A stretch of 64,000 nt of DNA from Sipunculus nudus (lineage: Eukaryota > Annelida > Sipuncula > Golfingiida > Sipunculidae): positions 20,620,058-20,684,057 of the forward strand of contig CM049310.1 of assembly GCA_026874595.1 (NCBI GenBank). The letters run 5' to 3'. A program made the position numbers and the translations under genes. How positions within the stretch are numbered: the stretch's first letter is position 1; each line of letters starts with the position of its first letter. The notes beneath the pieces are model-generated. The model was not told the DNA's origin and made no database searches. It was given only the letters and a program-made list of their open reading frames with translations. Shown one piece after another: positions 25,096-38,400 of this stretch.

Positions 25096-25167
25096 AGAAG
25101 TCGCCTGAATCGGGAATCGAACCTACGATCTCTGGACTAGGAACCCTACACACTACTAAGTGAGCCG
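25096..25167 (-). repeat. tRNA-like sequence, probably a SINE head
   Basis: On the minus strand GGCTCACTTAGTAG (A-box-like) is followed about 40 bp later by a perfect B box GGTTCGATTCC (25113-25123). The flanking arms do not close into a proper acceptor or T stem, so it is not called a functional tRNA gene. A degenerate tRNA-derived SINE is the likely explanation. Confidence 0.45.
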
Positions 25168-25282
25168 TGAAGACGAGATACCAGCAGGAGCAAGTTTTGT
25201 TCATTTATATCTGCGATTGAAGAGGCATCTATCGCAAAAATGGGAAACCATTTACTATTTTAACAGGAAAATTAAGCTTAAG

Positions 25283-25334
25283 GTGGGGGCTCCGCCCCCA
25301 CACCCCCCTTCAGACGGGGAACCCAGGTTCCCCG
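25283..25334. repeat. GC-rich twin hairpin
   Basis: Two perfect stem-loops lie side by side: GTGGGGGC-TCC-GCCCCCAC (25283-25301) and CGGGGAACC-CA-GGTTCCCCG (25315-25334). The surrounding DNA is AT-rich. The cassette sits 120 bp from the tRNA-like sequence and may belong to the same mobile element. Confidence 0.7.
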
Positions 25335-25626
25335 GACCCCTCCTCCTCTAATATAATAAACTCCAGCTATGAGCAAAATTAAATACGGGAATTCTGAGGA
25401 AAATGATATGTATCGGCCTTTTCCAGGAAACAATTTATTATGCGACACCCGTTTTACCGGCGGTAGGCTGAAGCCCGGTTTCTATAGTTCTGCCAGAGCG
25501 GATTAAAAAATTTACATGAATGCACTAGAAAATGATATTTCTTACTGCTCGATTCAACTATATCCTCAAGAATTTGACAATGTAGAAAATTATAAGGGGT
25601 TTAAATTATATTTTATTATAAAATAT

Positions 25627-25679
<53 letters not shown>

Positions 25680-28574
25680 TGAGAAAATTCATGGTTTTAC
25701 GGAGTGCCAGAAATGGGGGGGGTCCTCTTTTCCTATTGTCATGGGTCCTCCGCCGAGGGAAATTGCTCGAACTTTTATTCCGAGGCAATTCCGCGGATAT
25801 TCCGGGTTTTACCGAGTGCCGTTTCGGGCCTGGGAGACCGTGAGTGAGTGGGCGAAAATACAATAAACTAGAATTGAAATCGCGCAGTTTAAATCAATTT
25901 TGTTTAACCATCAATCTTTCTACAATTGAATTGCATTCATCATATCAATTAAAAATGTTGCTCTGTCTGTTTTGTTTTATCTATGAAGAATCAACACACA
26001 CAACAGATTTACTCACAAAACAAGTTCACCGCGGTCCCCGGCTCCCGCTCAGGAGTACAAAAAGAACTACCGCAAAGTATCAAAAGTTCCTTACTACCGC
26101 CACCTGGTGGTCAGCCAGTTTACTAATTAAATTGATTATTCATTAATTGGTGAAAAAGCATATATTAACATATTATGGCATTCTACCTTCTTGGTCCGCG
26201 TATCACTATGCTTTATTCTTTCATTTTGACGAATCTGGTTCTGGCGGTAAAATGAACAATTATTGATTGAAACCCGGTTCAGTCTTAAAATTCTGCACCA
26301 TGCAGTAGTTACCATGCAGGCCCATCAAATATGAAAGTTGAGCGGACCTTTATTTGCTAAAACTTTCCTAGATATTCTGAAAGAACAAATGAAGAAAAAT
26401 CTTGACCAAGACAGAATTAAAGCCACTTTAATTTGTTATACCATGTTAACACAAATTTTAGTTAATTTGATGGTTTCTTCACATAGGTATCCACCATTGT
26501 TTTTATGATAAATAAAGGATCCATGATGTTACTAAAAATGAGCGTTATATATTCTGCCTATAAAAGGCTGAAGTTTTCATGGAGAAACGTTATTTTGCTC
26601 CGGGGACCGAGGAGTTATAGTCGCTTTGCATTTTGGCGTTTTGCGGGTTGTCTTTTATATGTAAGATTGGCATATGTTTTTTAATAAAACCAATTTCTCT
26701 GGTCAGATTTTAAAAAGACAATGGTAAAATTAATACATTTTCAATTGCTCCCGATGTTTTGTTCCATACATCCCGTGCAGGTGACTTTAAGGCTGTTGTT
26801 AATATGTCAACCATATAGATCCAAGTTCCAGCTGGAATATGATTTAATTTATGTTAACAATTTTATTTTTTTCAATATTTTTTTATCGTTTACTCATATA
26901 TCAAATTTTGCAAGATAAAAAGCACACATGCGTATACAGTTCTGCGTGCGCCTGTATCATTGTCAGATTAGGGACACGAAAATCTGCGTGGGAATTTTAA
27001 TACTCACTAAACCACAATTTTTAATATGCATATTATGTTTTTAATGGTTATTCAAAATCAAATATAAAAGAGTAAATTTAAGATAAAGATGCATATCACT
27101 AAGGAATTATTATTACGAGATTATATTTTTCTTGACCAGTCTTTCTAGCTGACTATAAACACTTGAAGGGTAGATCGCAAGTTAATTATTTGTTTTATTT
27201 GTGTGTGTGTTTAATATATTTTATTTAATTAATCATTAATCAAGCATCTATGATACGTTCCTCACATGTTCCATGCATTTCTCTTAGGAAGCGAGTTGCT
27301 GTCTTTTCAAATATTTTATTCAGAAATTAGGTAACGCAGTTAATGAAGATAATGTAACAATGCGTCGCGTATTAATGGTAAATTTCTGAAAATGAAATTA
27401 GCGATATATCGCTGTTTTAAATCACATCTGGAATTCACAGGCCAGTGCAATCTGTTTCTGCTTGCCAGGCAGGTGCCTCAATGCTCTCTCGTTGATTTTT
27501 ACTGAACTTATAAATATAGACTGGAACCTTGTCCTACTTTCACGGATCACGATCGGCGTCTCGTTGGTCCAAATGAGGAATTGGTACCAGACTATATACG
27601 TTTCGGTAACGTTAGAGGCAAACGTTATGTTATTACATACTTTACCGACTGAATCCTTAACGGACCAGACGGTGGGAAAAGGATTATGCTTCGCGCCCCA
27701 ACTGAAGAGCAATAAATGTTCATCATCTTTTCTTTAGTAATTAATTAAAATAAATTATAAATGAAAAATCTGGTTGGTCACCGCGGTTAGAGATATCTCT
27801 CTAATTATGCTATGATGAGCAATATTTATTGCTTGCAGGAAGCCAAGTATGGTCAATTCGTCCCGAATGAAACCCGACCATGATCCATCGTTTCAATGTC
27901 CAAATCGCCTATGTTTCAACCTGGATTCTTCAAGTTTATTCACGAATATGAATACTGAATTAGAAAGTTTGGCTCTTCTCAATGCGTAGGGTGAAACAAG
28001 AGAAGTTAATTGATCACAATTTTTTAATAAAAAATCTAAATATGAGGTCAAAGTATATATCTAAATGAACTACATATGATCAGTATTAGGCCTATACCCA
28101 TCTGTCACAAAAGTGTTATTGACAATATAGTTCATTATTAAGAAAAAGTAGCATTTTACTCCACCTGTCAGCCACACGTATAGGGGGTTAACAAAAAGAA
28201 TCACCACATTCTTCCATGCATGATGATAAATGGACTGGTAATTGGACCAGAAACCTGATTGGTGTCTGAGATTCTGACCTTCAGAAGCATGTCTTTAGAT
28301 AAGCACTGCTTGTCTTGATTATCTGGGCGCTGTTTATTTACTCTTAATTAATGCAAGTCAGGTTAGCGAGGTGATCTCATTACTAATGGACCTGTTTCTG
28401 GGCCTTTAATTATTTATCGGATCATAAGCTGCGCCCCAGAGTTTGACACTTACCGACTTAATAGTTGGCATTAAAATCACCTTTTTATAGATGATATGTT
28501 TAAGAGAAATTTAAAAGGTGGATAACTAAATCAGATAATATAGAATTCATATTTATATAACAGTCACTTAATTA

Positions 28575-30216
28575 TATTCACATAAATTTTACTCTTCCCA
28601 TGCCATTTTCTCAAACCATGCAGTCTGTCAGTCAACTACGCCATCTTTAGAGGGATATTTCTCACAAAGCATCTCACAGCCTTGTCACCCCAATACTGTT
28701 ATATGGATCTGAAATATGGTGTTTTCAGAAAATGGGTAACATCGAAATATTTGAAGAAATTTCTTTAAGAATCTACTGAAAGTATTTAGGAAAACAGCTA
28801 ATTGTATGGTTTATGGTGAATTAGGCAAAATACCTTGAAACTATCTTGTGGAACGAAGAATGATTAATTTTTGGATAAAATTAATTGGAGGAAAACAGTC
28901 CAAATTGTCTAGTATAATGTTTAAGCTTCAAAAATGTTTATATGATAATTCATATTTTAAACCAAAATGGGCTTCAAAGATTAAGAATATTCTTAATAAA
29001 TATGGTTACTCAAACATGTGGCATATGGGTTATGATGTGAACGAAAACTGGTTACGCAACAGTATCGAACTCAGACTCAAGGATATTAATATGCAAGACT
29101 GGCACAATGAATTAGAAGGCAACAGATTATGTACTAGTTATAGAATCTTATAAAGATTTAGGTCTAGAAGTATACTTGAAACAGCTTAATTACACAGATA
29201 GGATAACCTTAGCCAAATTTCGTTGTTGAGGTCACATATTACCTGCATCAAGTAATAATTATAACTATTTGTCTTATTCAAATATATGTGATTTATGTAA
29301 CTTAAATGAACGAGGTGATGAGTTTCATGATTTATTTAAATGTCCATAGTTTAAAAAGGAGAGATCTAGTTTATTAAACAGTTATTTTTGGAGCAGACCA
29401 AATACTTTAAAAATGTATGAATTGTTCGATATTACAGACCCATAACAACTATCAAAGTTGGCCAAGTTTGTAAAAATTATCATGTCTAGATTTAAGTAAT
29501 GGAGCAAACCTTAGTTTCATCAACTTATATTCTATAGGATTACATTCACATTTATTTTAGTGCCTAGTTTTTTCTTTTGCACATAGTGTTACATATATAG
29601 CTGTTTATGTTGTCTATATCTTTTTTATGCACAGATTTAGTGTTACTCACAGTTGTCTACAGATGTTATTTTGCTCATGATGTTACGTATAGCTGCTTGT
29701 GTAGATTATAGAAACTTTCTTTAAGATAATGATTATATAGGTGTTCTTTGCTTATAGATAATAGTAACTTTAATTAGTTCTAGCTCAACTACATGTCAGT
29801 ATTATTTTATTAGCAATTATGTGTAAGAATTATTTTGTATAAATGTTCTGTGTAACAGCTATGTACCAAAAGGAAAACAAAGTGTATTTAGACACTTGTA
29901 TCTTTGTAATAAAAACAGTTTTATTTTTGTCATTATACCAATTTAAATTCATATTGAATTGGATTATAAAATTTTTGATACACTAGTCAATATTTAAATA
30001 TATCTCGTTATTTGCTGTAATTTTATACTTTTTTACATGGTACCACTACTGCATGTATTGTTTCATGTACATTGCCGTGTCATTTATGTATCATATCACA
30101 TTGCATTGTCATTTTCCATGTAAAGTGGCTTTATACTACAGATGTACAGAACTCTGTATACCTCGAAAGGGGTCTTTGAGTTGAATAAATTATTATTATT
30201 ATTATTATTATCTCGA
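28575..30216 (+). mobile_element. Degenerate LINE, 3' part
   Basis: Conceptual translation shows the C-terminal region of a non-LTR retrotransposon polyprotein, broken by stops and shifts. It reads PILLYGSEIW (end of RT) near 28690, RMINFWIKLIGG near 28857, and a C-terminal zinc-knuckle-like CDLCNLNERGDEFH near 29290. An A/T-rich 3' UTR follows. The element ends with CTCGAAAGGGGTCTTTGAG-TTGAATAAA and an (ATT)n tail at 30188-30211, typical of CR1/L2-like LINE ends. The RT catalytic part is missing. Lineage assignment is inference. Confidence 0.7.
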
Positions 30217-30219
30217 ACG

Positions 30220-31340
30220 GAGCGTTCCGATTTTGCACATACACATACAGGTCGTACCACCAAAGGGTTTTTGCGTGATCAAATGATTAATAATTTCTGC
30301 AAGATTTTGTTAAGACAACTGTTAAGACAACAGCAGACTATTATAATTTAATGTTATTTTAAACAATTTAGGTGGTGCCACCTATCTTATGCAGCAGTTA
30401 TCTTTTCTTCAAAAAACAATAAACCCACGAAATCGTATAATAAACTATCAAGTTCTCTCTGAGACGTTTCCAACCAATAAGAGTTATTTGTTTCCGATGC
30501 GCAAAAACCTGTTTTTCCCCTACAGCTCTTACAACATAGATCACAGAATCTCATTTAGGTTCTTCTGGGGTCTGATTATGCAGGATCTGTCTTGGGTTTA
30601 GCAGATCTGAGCTATGAAGAAATTATAGGTGACGCCACCAGACGTATATACAGCAATTATTTTTTTTTCAAGATCAGTTTATATGAGGAAACCAATTTCA
30701 TGACAATCCGTCTGGCCGTTTACTGAGAAATCTTGCCTTTTGAGGTGTTAAAACGTCTTTTTTCCTCTAATAACGTGAAAAGAAAGCATGTCACAGTGCT
30801 TTACTTCACGTGTCTTTGGAAGTTTTACCATGCAGGAACTGTCTTTATGTACAGTTGGAGCTTTCTGTGTCTAAGTGTTATGACTTTTTAGCTTTGTTTT
30901 ATCTCATTAACGTCTGTTATCTGACATTAAAAATATTTTAAAAATCTCATAATAACAGTCTTGCATGCACAGCGGTCATATCTTTTCAGCAAACCTCATG
31001 GCAATCCATCTTTGTACAAACTTGCCGGGGAATCGTAAGTATGTATTTAACCAACAACATTTTCTAAGGTGCTCATATGTGTTTTAGACCAGTAACTCGG
31101 GAATCAAGTCGATTCTCTTCAAAATTCGCATTTTCTAAATATGTTACTTGTGTTTAAGCAAACCAACAAAAAGTCTTTTTATCAGCAACGCAGAACATTG
31201 AGAAAATTGTCTGACTTACAATATATGGACATTATGGTTATAATCTACAACTGCATTGGCGGCCGGCCATATGTACGACGGATAAATGACCATCGCTGCA
31301 GCTCAGGTGACTTTATCTAATAGAGCTCAGCCTACCTTAA
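30220..31340 (-). repeat. Degenerate repeat with ~260-bp units, related to families A/B
   Basis: Contains GGTGGTGCCACC (30371-30382) and GGTGACGCCACC (30628-30639), about 257 bp apart in otherwise similar contexts. It ends near 31290-31340 with GCTCAGGTGACTTTATC and AGAGCTCAG, which recalls the family A terminus read on the minus strand. No coding sequence. From 31340 to 31930 there is AT-rich sequence and a TTATTA/GTTGTT simple repeat (31620-31680). Confidence 0.5.
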
Positions 31341-31939
31341 CTCAACAAAATTTATTTATTTCATGTCGGTCAATTGCATATGCGGTAAAATAAAACGAAT
31401 AATACAGGCAATCTGAAACTTTTGAACCGATTAGAAAATAATTCATGCACCATATTCACATTATGTTCAAGGTTGGTCCAATTAGAAATCATTTGAAATA
31501 TATAACTATAACATGTCAGGCTACATATTCAAATTTTCTCGTTATTATACAAAGAGGGCTTTAGAAATGTTTACATCATGATATAGCTCGTTAACGGTAT
31601 CACATATGTAAGGACACGTTGTTATTATTATTATTATGTTGTTGTTTTTATTATTATGTTGTTGTTATTGTTATTCATGCAGAGTGGTTTCTAGTTAGCA
31701 TTTACATTGTCACTTACAGGAGAAATTTTCGTATGACCAAGTTCTGAGACAGCGCGATTAAAGAGCGGTCGTGAAAAAGTTACTACTAAATTTAATAGTT
31801 TACAAGGCGAAATGTCAGCCTTTGTTTATTCCCAGTATCTTTTGAAACGATCGGGGTTTTTCACCTGGAACAGACGGTTTCACTGGTAAACACTTGAAGT
31901 ATGCTTCAAGAACCATACTTATACTTCTTTTATGTGAGC

Positions 31940-33460
31940 TCATGACAGTTTGTTTTCGGTTCGGAGTTGTTCCGCGTATAACTATTCTAATTGCCTCCTG
32001 ATACCACTATTGATAAAGCTTAACCATGATCCAAGTATACCAAAGAATTATAGACCAATAATTGTTTCAAATGCACTTCAAAGTTAGCTGAAATGTTTAT
32101 TGTACATGAATGTAATGAAAATAACATATACAATGAATTCCAGTTTGGATTTGTACCAGGTCTGGGAACATCGACAGCTATATAGCCCTCACACAAGATA
32201 TTGCCTCTTATCTTGTAGCACGTGGGCTTTCGATGGAATATCCCACCCAGTCTTATTTGCCAGTTCATTAGATATCTTGTCGGACTGTAGCTGGAGCTTG
32301 TTTTATAACTGGCATAGACAAATTAAAGTTTACATTAAATGGAATACAATGAGCGAACCCATAGATATATATATGTAAGGGTACCAGACAGGGGGTTGGG
32401 CTGACGTCTCCACATCTATTTAATATTGCCTATTAAGAGCTAATTGATATTTTGTGTAATCAGATTGGCGAGGTGACTATAGATGGCCACAAATTTAATA
32501 TATCTTCATATGCTGATGATATAATTTTGATGAGTACAACAGTGACTGGTCTGTAAGGGTTGAATTATTCTGCAGTGCATTTTGCTACATGAAACGGTTT
32601 ACGATTTAACCCAGAAAAAAATGTTTGTACGATTAGAGGGCAGAGCCCCTTCTGTGAGGAGCCCAGATGGTATATTCAGAACAAGCTGCTGAAGATGGTG
32701 GATAAAATGTCATATCTTGGTTCAATTATTAGTAACCATAGTGCAAAGGACCATTGTAAGCCAAGAATTAGTGCATGTCGAAAAGCATTTCATAGCCTGC
32801 AAGGTGCAGGTTTTTGTATTAAAGGATTAAACCTTCAGACAGCAGTGCATGGTCGACATGTGGTAGGAGTACTTTAGTGTACGGTTGTAATGCTATTTTT
32901 TTTAACGAAAAGTGCAAGGCATGAACCGAACTACCTACAAGCCAGATTAATCAAAAGCATTGTAGGAATAGGTCCCTTTTACCGCACAAAGCCGCTATAC
33001 TCCAGGCGTTAGACTTACCGCCAATGTCTCACTATGTCGATGTGCAAACTATAATGTTAATGAATAATATATTTGAATATAGATCAGGGGCTAAAGCATT
33101 TTACAGTTTCATGCTCAGTAAAAGTCAGTGCCCTAATTTTTACAAGACGTGTGGAAACATATGCAAGACACATATAGATATAATTATAATAATGTTATTC
33201 TAATTCGGAAATATATTCTGTCAGTGAAAAGAAATCATGTGGAAAGAGCAGGCGAGGGTAACAATGGTCTGGTTGATAGTATTCGTAGTGTTTTCAACCC
33301 TGGTTTTAGTAAGAACATGGCATTACTGAAAATGCTCTTGAAGGCTTTTTAATATTTTTTATGATTATCGTGTTCATATCCTGAACTTGTGTTATATGTA
33401 TTGTTTTAGCATGAATATTCTCTCCTAATATTGGAGGTTATTAAATATATAAATAAATTA
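31940..33460 (+). mobile_element. Degenerate LINE, RT fragment
   Basis: A second non-LTR fragment. NYRPIIVSNALQ (about 32050), an FGFVPG-like segment (about 32145) and the catalytic box SSYADDIILMST (about 32505-32540) are RT motifs. YLGSIISNHSAKDH (about 32710) and later segments match the post-RT region. Many stops and frame changes show it is dead. It ends near 33460 with an A/T-rich tail. YADD is the usual non-LTR RT signature. Confidence 0.75.
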
Positions 33461-33719
33461 GCACTATGGTGTACAGTTTTGTAAAAGAACAGAAAGCTTG
33501 CGTACATTATTGAGCATTTGCATTTAATACCATTTAATGATTTGCTGATTATATCTTTGAATTCTTAAATCACAGCAAATTTAAACTCATTTGTTAGAGC
33601 ATTACATTTTATTATAAATTTGCTGTAGTATGTTTAAATTCGTTCATTCCCTACTTTATTAAATCCCGGCTAAAAACCCGGTAAATCCCGGTAAATTCTG
33701 ACGTAACTTCGGAATTTGT

Positions 33720-33972
33720 GCCTGTGGGCGCATGAGCGGTGCAGTCAGATTGTTTTGGAGCGACCTCTGTTGGAGGTGGAATTTAATCAGGCCGGGTTTG
33801 ACTCAGGCCGGATTCGCAAGTCGAGTCTAAAAAGCGACGAGTTGGCCATGCGAATACCGACGACGGTAATATATCGGTATAAAGTGTGAATGCGTGAGTA
33901 ACGCGAAAGCTCTGGTATCTGTTGCATTTGTGGGTCCGTAGTCACCATTGTGGTGAGAAATTAGGGCTTCAT
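33720..33972 (+). promoter_or_regulatory. Probable CSNK2B promoter and non-coding exon 1
   Basis: A GC-richer, CpG-containing island (CCGGGTTTGACTCAGGCCGG, GCGACGAGTTGGCC) in AT-rich surroundings. A CRE-like TGACGTAA lies just upstream (33699-33706) and a strong donor ATGTAAGTAT sits at 33971-33980. The first coding exon of CSNK2B begins with an acceptor one base before its ATG (35437), so an upstream non-coding exon is needed; this is the best candidate. The transcription start is not determined. Confidence 0.55.
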
Positions 33973-34438
33973 GTAAGTATGAATGTTTGGATATAATGAT
34001 TCAAGTAAAACCAGATGGTTACTAAAATATATTTATATAACTGTGTTGTATAGGTTGTCTGAATAGATTGAAAATAACGCACGAAAATCGACCTAACTCG
34101 GTAACTGACCAGTTTGTGTTGTTGCTTGAATGAAATGGTGACCATGGCCGAGCCATCGTGGGATGGCAATTGTGGTACCAACTGGTTTTTGCAGGATATT
34201 TTTTATTCATTTTTGTCTGGTGTGAGCCAGAGAGCACATTTCCGCCGCCGGCTCCTAAGTCCATAAGCCTTATACTAGTAGTTTGTTGCTTATAGTTTTC
34301 CTTATATTTTAATTAGACACATGCACTGATTATTATCCCGATGTTTAATTTCTCTTGGATTTTAGTGAGATACACTAGTGGTTTTTCAGATGCTGTGATG
34401 ATATTAAGGGCAGCAGGTTACGTCATGGGATATGATTT

Positions 34439-35100
34439 TTAGCTCGGCTGACAAAAAATTAACTGAGCTATAGGGATGGTCCTTTGTCCGTTGGCTGTCT
34501 GTCTGTCCGTTGAACTGGCACATTTTGAAACCGTTTGACCTACGGGTTAGAAATTTGGCATACAGTTAAAGGTCCCCAAAATCTCAAACCATATCAAAAA
34601 TTGGGTCACTACAACTATGTTTCTTGAGATACTAAGGAAAACCCTCAATTTTCCATAAAATAAATCCATTGTCACACTTTAAGACTAATATCAAAACCAC
34701 TGATCTGTTTTTGATCATATTTAATAAAAAAATATTTCTCTATATATTTCCTATGTACAGACCAGAAATTAGGTTCATAATTTATAATTCCTTGAAGTAA
34801 TGGGCCCAAACATAATGCACTTTTAAAAAATCAGGAAAGATATTTACCCATTTAACATGAGAAATGTTGCAGCTAGAGACTTTTCTTCAGGGACATAACT
34901 TTATTTAATCAAGATTCAGTTGTATACCCAAAATTAGATCTGAATTTTGTAAATTTTTTAAGTTATTAGCATAAAAATAAAATCAGTACCTTAAATCTTG
35001 TGAGTACTGTTGATTTAATTTTCACAGCATATAAAAGTTAATATTTAGTTTGTTTAAATCTGAAAGTGAAATTTGAAAATAAAAGCTTGAAAAATAGGCG
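34439..35100 (+). repeat. Repeat family A, single-unit copy in CSNK2B intron 1
   Basis: Begins TTTTTAGCTCGGCTGAC, then GAGCTATAG and TTTGTCCGTTGGCTGTCTGT. One internal unit aligned with 40233-40900 follows (AAACCGTTTGACCTA, GGGCCCAAACATAATGCA). The terminal hairpin is lost. Same orientation as the gene. Confidence 0.7.
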
Positions 35101-35436
35101 AGTTATTGAATTTTTTCTTGAGGCTCTTTTGTAGTCACTTGTTTTGTCCAGATGCGTGCAACTCACTCCTGGTCACTGGAAGTCAGCTATGCCTGGGTTC
35201 CTGATTTGCTACAGTCACAGGGGGAGATCCCCTGCTGTGACAGGTGTACAGTTATTCTCATATCATTTGTAAAATATGCAAATCTTGTTGAGAAGCAATA
35301 TTCTAACATTTAACAGCACCTGCTGCAATTAAAAATTTTGCCTCTTAAAAGCCTCTTGTGCGACATCAGCAGCAGAGTCCCTCTAAAAGATGTCTTTTGG
35401 ACACTATGGATGAAGTGTTATTTATTTTATTTCAGA

Positions 35437-38400
35437 ATGAGTAGCTCTGAAGAAGTATCATGGATATCCTGGTTCTGTGGATTAAGAGGAAATGAGTTCT
35501 TCTGTGAGGTCAGTTTAACAACAGGTTATATAATGATCTTGTATTGTTAAATTTTGAACTGTTACTTCTATAGAAGAGAAAACTGAATAAATCAGTTCTG
35601 AATATATCACCTAAAAAAATCAACATTTTGTTTTGAGTTTATGCATCTCTTTGAGGGCACAAGTTATATTTGTTAACAGGGATAATACTCATGTAGGCTG
35701 TAGTTGTGAAAATTTTCACATATTTTCCATAATAAGACTTTCATTTATGTCCACTTTGTGTTCCAAATGCTTGGTCTCGGTTCATAGATTCAGGTTTTAT
35801 AATTGTTGTGAATTGTTCCCTCAGTTACACAGGTTGAAGTTCAGAATCGCTTTTTGTGAAATCTAAAAACTGTTCAGTATTACACTTGCTGGTTCTCACA
35901 AAAATGCATTCAAAAGTTCTTTCATGCTGTGAGCCAAAAGGATTCAAATAGACATGTTAATTGGCAGATAAGTCAGGTAGTGCACAAAAGCCTTGAATAA
36001 AGTAAATACAGTGAAACCTCGTTGTGTCGAACTCGTTTAAGTCGATAACTCACTTATGTCGAAGTTACAGACTCGATATTCCAGACAACTCTTGTTAAAT
36101 TAATACCAAATAAAACCTGCTTGTGTCGAACCTCGGATGTGTCGAAGTTTTTGGAGGGTCCCTTTGACTTTGACACAACAAGGTTTCACTGTATTTGTTT
36201 TTAGCTCACCTGACTGTAAGTCTTCTGAGCTATAGCGATCACTCTTTGTCCGTCCGTCTGTCCGTTAACCTGGCACAAATCGTAACCACTGGACCTAGAA
36301 TCTTGTAACTTTACATTCTGAGAGGTCCATGAAAAATCTCCTTGGAAACCAGAAATTAGGTCTCTGTTACCCATATCCTTCGAGCTATGGAACCCCAAAG
36401 TACCCCCCCAGAATAGTCAAAAATTTCATACAATAACTTCAATATCTCATTAACTACATCACTGATGGTCATTAAATTTTGCATACATATTGATCATGAG
36501 ATGTTTCATCAGTTTCTGCAGACTGGTGGCGCCACCTGTATTTTTTTATTTTTTACAAATTGTTTTCTCTATTTTTGAAACCTTTAAAAATGTGAACATC
36601 TGTCAACAGGGCACAAATTGTAAAGACTGGACCTAGAATCTTCATTCCTCACATAGTGAGAGACCTATGAAAAGTCTCCATGAAAACCTGAAATAAGGTC
36701 TCTGTTACCCATATCCTTTGAGCTGTGGGGCTCCCAATTACCCCCCAGAATAATGGAAATTTTGATAAAAACAAACTGCAACATCTCAATATATACAACA
36801 CTGATGGTCATGATTTTTGGCACACTTATTGATCAAGAGGTGTTCCATCAGTTCCTGTAGACTGGTGGTGCCACCTGTATTTTTTTTTTAATTTTTACAA
36901 TTTTTTTCTCTCTATTTTTGAAACCTTTAAGGATGTAGTTATCTGTCAACAGTGTACAAATCGTAACGACTGGACCTGGAATCTTCATTCTTGATACACA
37001 GGGAGACCCATGAAAAGTCTCCATGGCAACCTGAAATTAGGTCTCTGTTACCCATATCCATTGAGCTATGGCACTCCAAAGTACAGCTCAGAATAATGGA
37101 AAAATTGATACAAAAGCTGAAGTATCTGAACAACTAATGCAGAGATCACCATAATTGTTTGTATGGATATTGATCATGGAGTGTTTCATCAGTTTCTGCA
37201 GACTGGTGGCACCACCTGTATTTGTTCGAGTTTTTTTAGGAATTTTTTCTCTATTTTTGAGACCTTTAAAGATATGAACATCTGTTAACAGGGCACAAAT
37301 CATAACAACTGGACCTAGAATCTTCTTTCTTGACACACTGGGAGAATCATGAAAAGAATCTGTGGAAACCTGAAATTAGGTCTCTGTTACCCATATCCTT
37401 CAAGCTATAGGACTCCGAAGTATCCCTCAGAATAATGGAAAATTTGATACAAAAGCTGAAGTATCTGAACAACTAATGCAGAGATCACCATGATTCTTTG
37501 CATGGATATTGATTATGGAGTGTTTCATCAGTTTCTGTAGACTGGTGGCACCACTGGTATTTGTTTGGGTTTTTTTACAAATATTTTTCTCTATTTTTGA
37601 GACCTTTAAGGATGCTGTCATCTGTTAACTTGGCACAAATTATAACAACAGGACCTAGAATCTTCATTCTTGTCATGCATGGAGGCCCACGAAAAGTATC
37701 TGTGGAAACCTGAAATTAGGTCTCTGTTACCCATATCCTTCAAGCTATAGGACTCCGAAGTATCCCTCAGAATAATGGAAAATTTGATACAAAAGCTGAA
37801 GTATCTGAACAACTAATGCAGAGATCACCATGATTCTTTGCATGGATATTGACCATTAAGTGTTTTTATTAGTTTCTGCAGACTGGTGGAACCACCTGTA
37901 TTATTTTTTTTTAAATTTAATGCATTTTTTCTCTATATTTGAGATATATAAATACAGTCACCATCTTAGCCTGTTGGTTAATCTGTTTGATGCTTCAGTT
38001 GAATGGGTATATACTACCATTCAGATGATAAAATTTTCTTTGCCGAATCTCTTCCCAGTCAGCTGAGCGTCATGACCCATGGGTCACTTGTTAATACGAA
38101 TTATTTGTAAATCTGAACTTATAGTACAATTTTGAGAATTTTGCCCTATTTTTCCTTAGGAGGTCCTGCATGGATATGTATATGTAGCAAAACGAACCCA
38201 AAGCTTAGCTGAGTTGATAGAATTATCTCTTTATTATACTGACTGTTTGAACATGTATTTGTAATTGTGTATTGTTCCCTTTACAGGTTGATGAGGACTA
38301 CATCCAGGACAAGTTTAACCTAACAGGTCTAAACGAGCAGGTCCCTCACTACAGGCAGGCCCTGGACATGATATTAGACTTGGAACCAGGTAACTAACTA

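Larger units (their letters stand above)
24961..28570. other. Unassigned region with tRNA-like stretch, GC hairpins and TA microsatellite
   Basis: No protein gene is recognised. Contents: tRNA-like sequence (25096-25167, minus); GC-rich twin hairpin (25283-25334); (TA)n run (about 25627-25676) followed by a GC-richer patch with two GGTTTTAC(C/G)GAGTGCC copies (25690-25830). A CCACCTGGTGG palindrome lies in a local GC-rich patch near 26100. From 26130 to 28570 the sequence is AT-rich with nothing I can name. Confidence 0.4.

Noticed and set aside
25113-25166. Functional tRNA gene
   Set aside because: The B box is perfect, but acceptor and T stems do not pair and spacing is off; a SINE head is more likely.
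28848-29153. 101-codon ORF as an independent gene
   Set aside because: It is a surviving open piece of a dead LINE, with stops and frame changes on both sides.
35214-35241. Hairpin GTCACAG...CTGTGAC with inner GGGG/CCCC in CSNK2B intron 1
   Set aside because: A short isolated stem; no sign of a conserved RNA or regulatory role.
36203-37960. Repeated small ORFs with a shared [15 protein letters not shown]-like product, as a possible protein family
   Set aside because: They are the same reading frame of the ~340-bp tandem unit; stops vary between units and no start or splice context supports translation.
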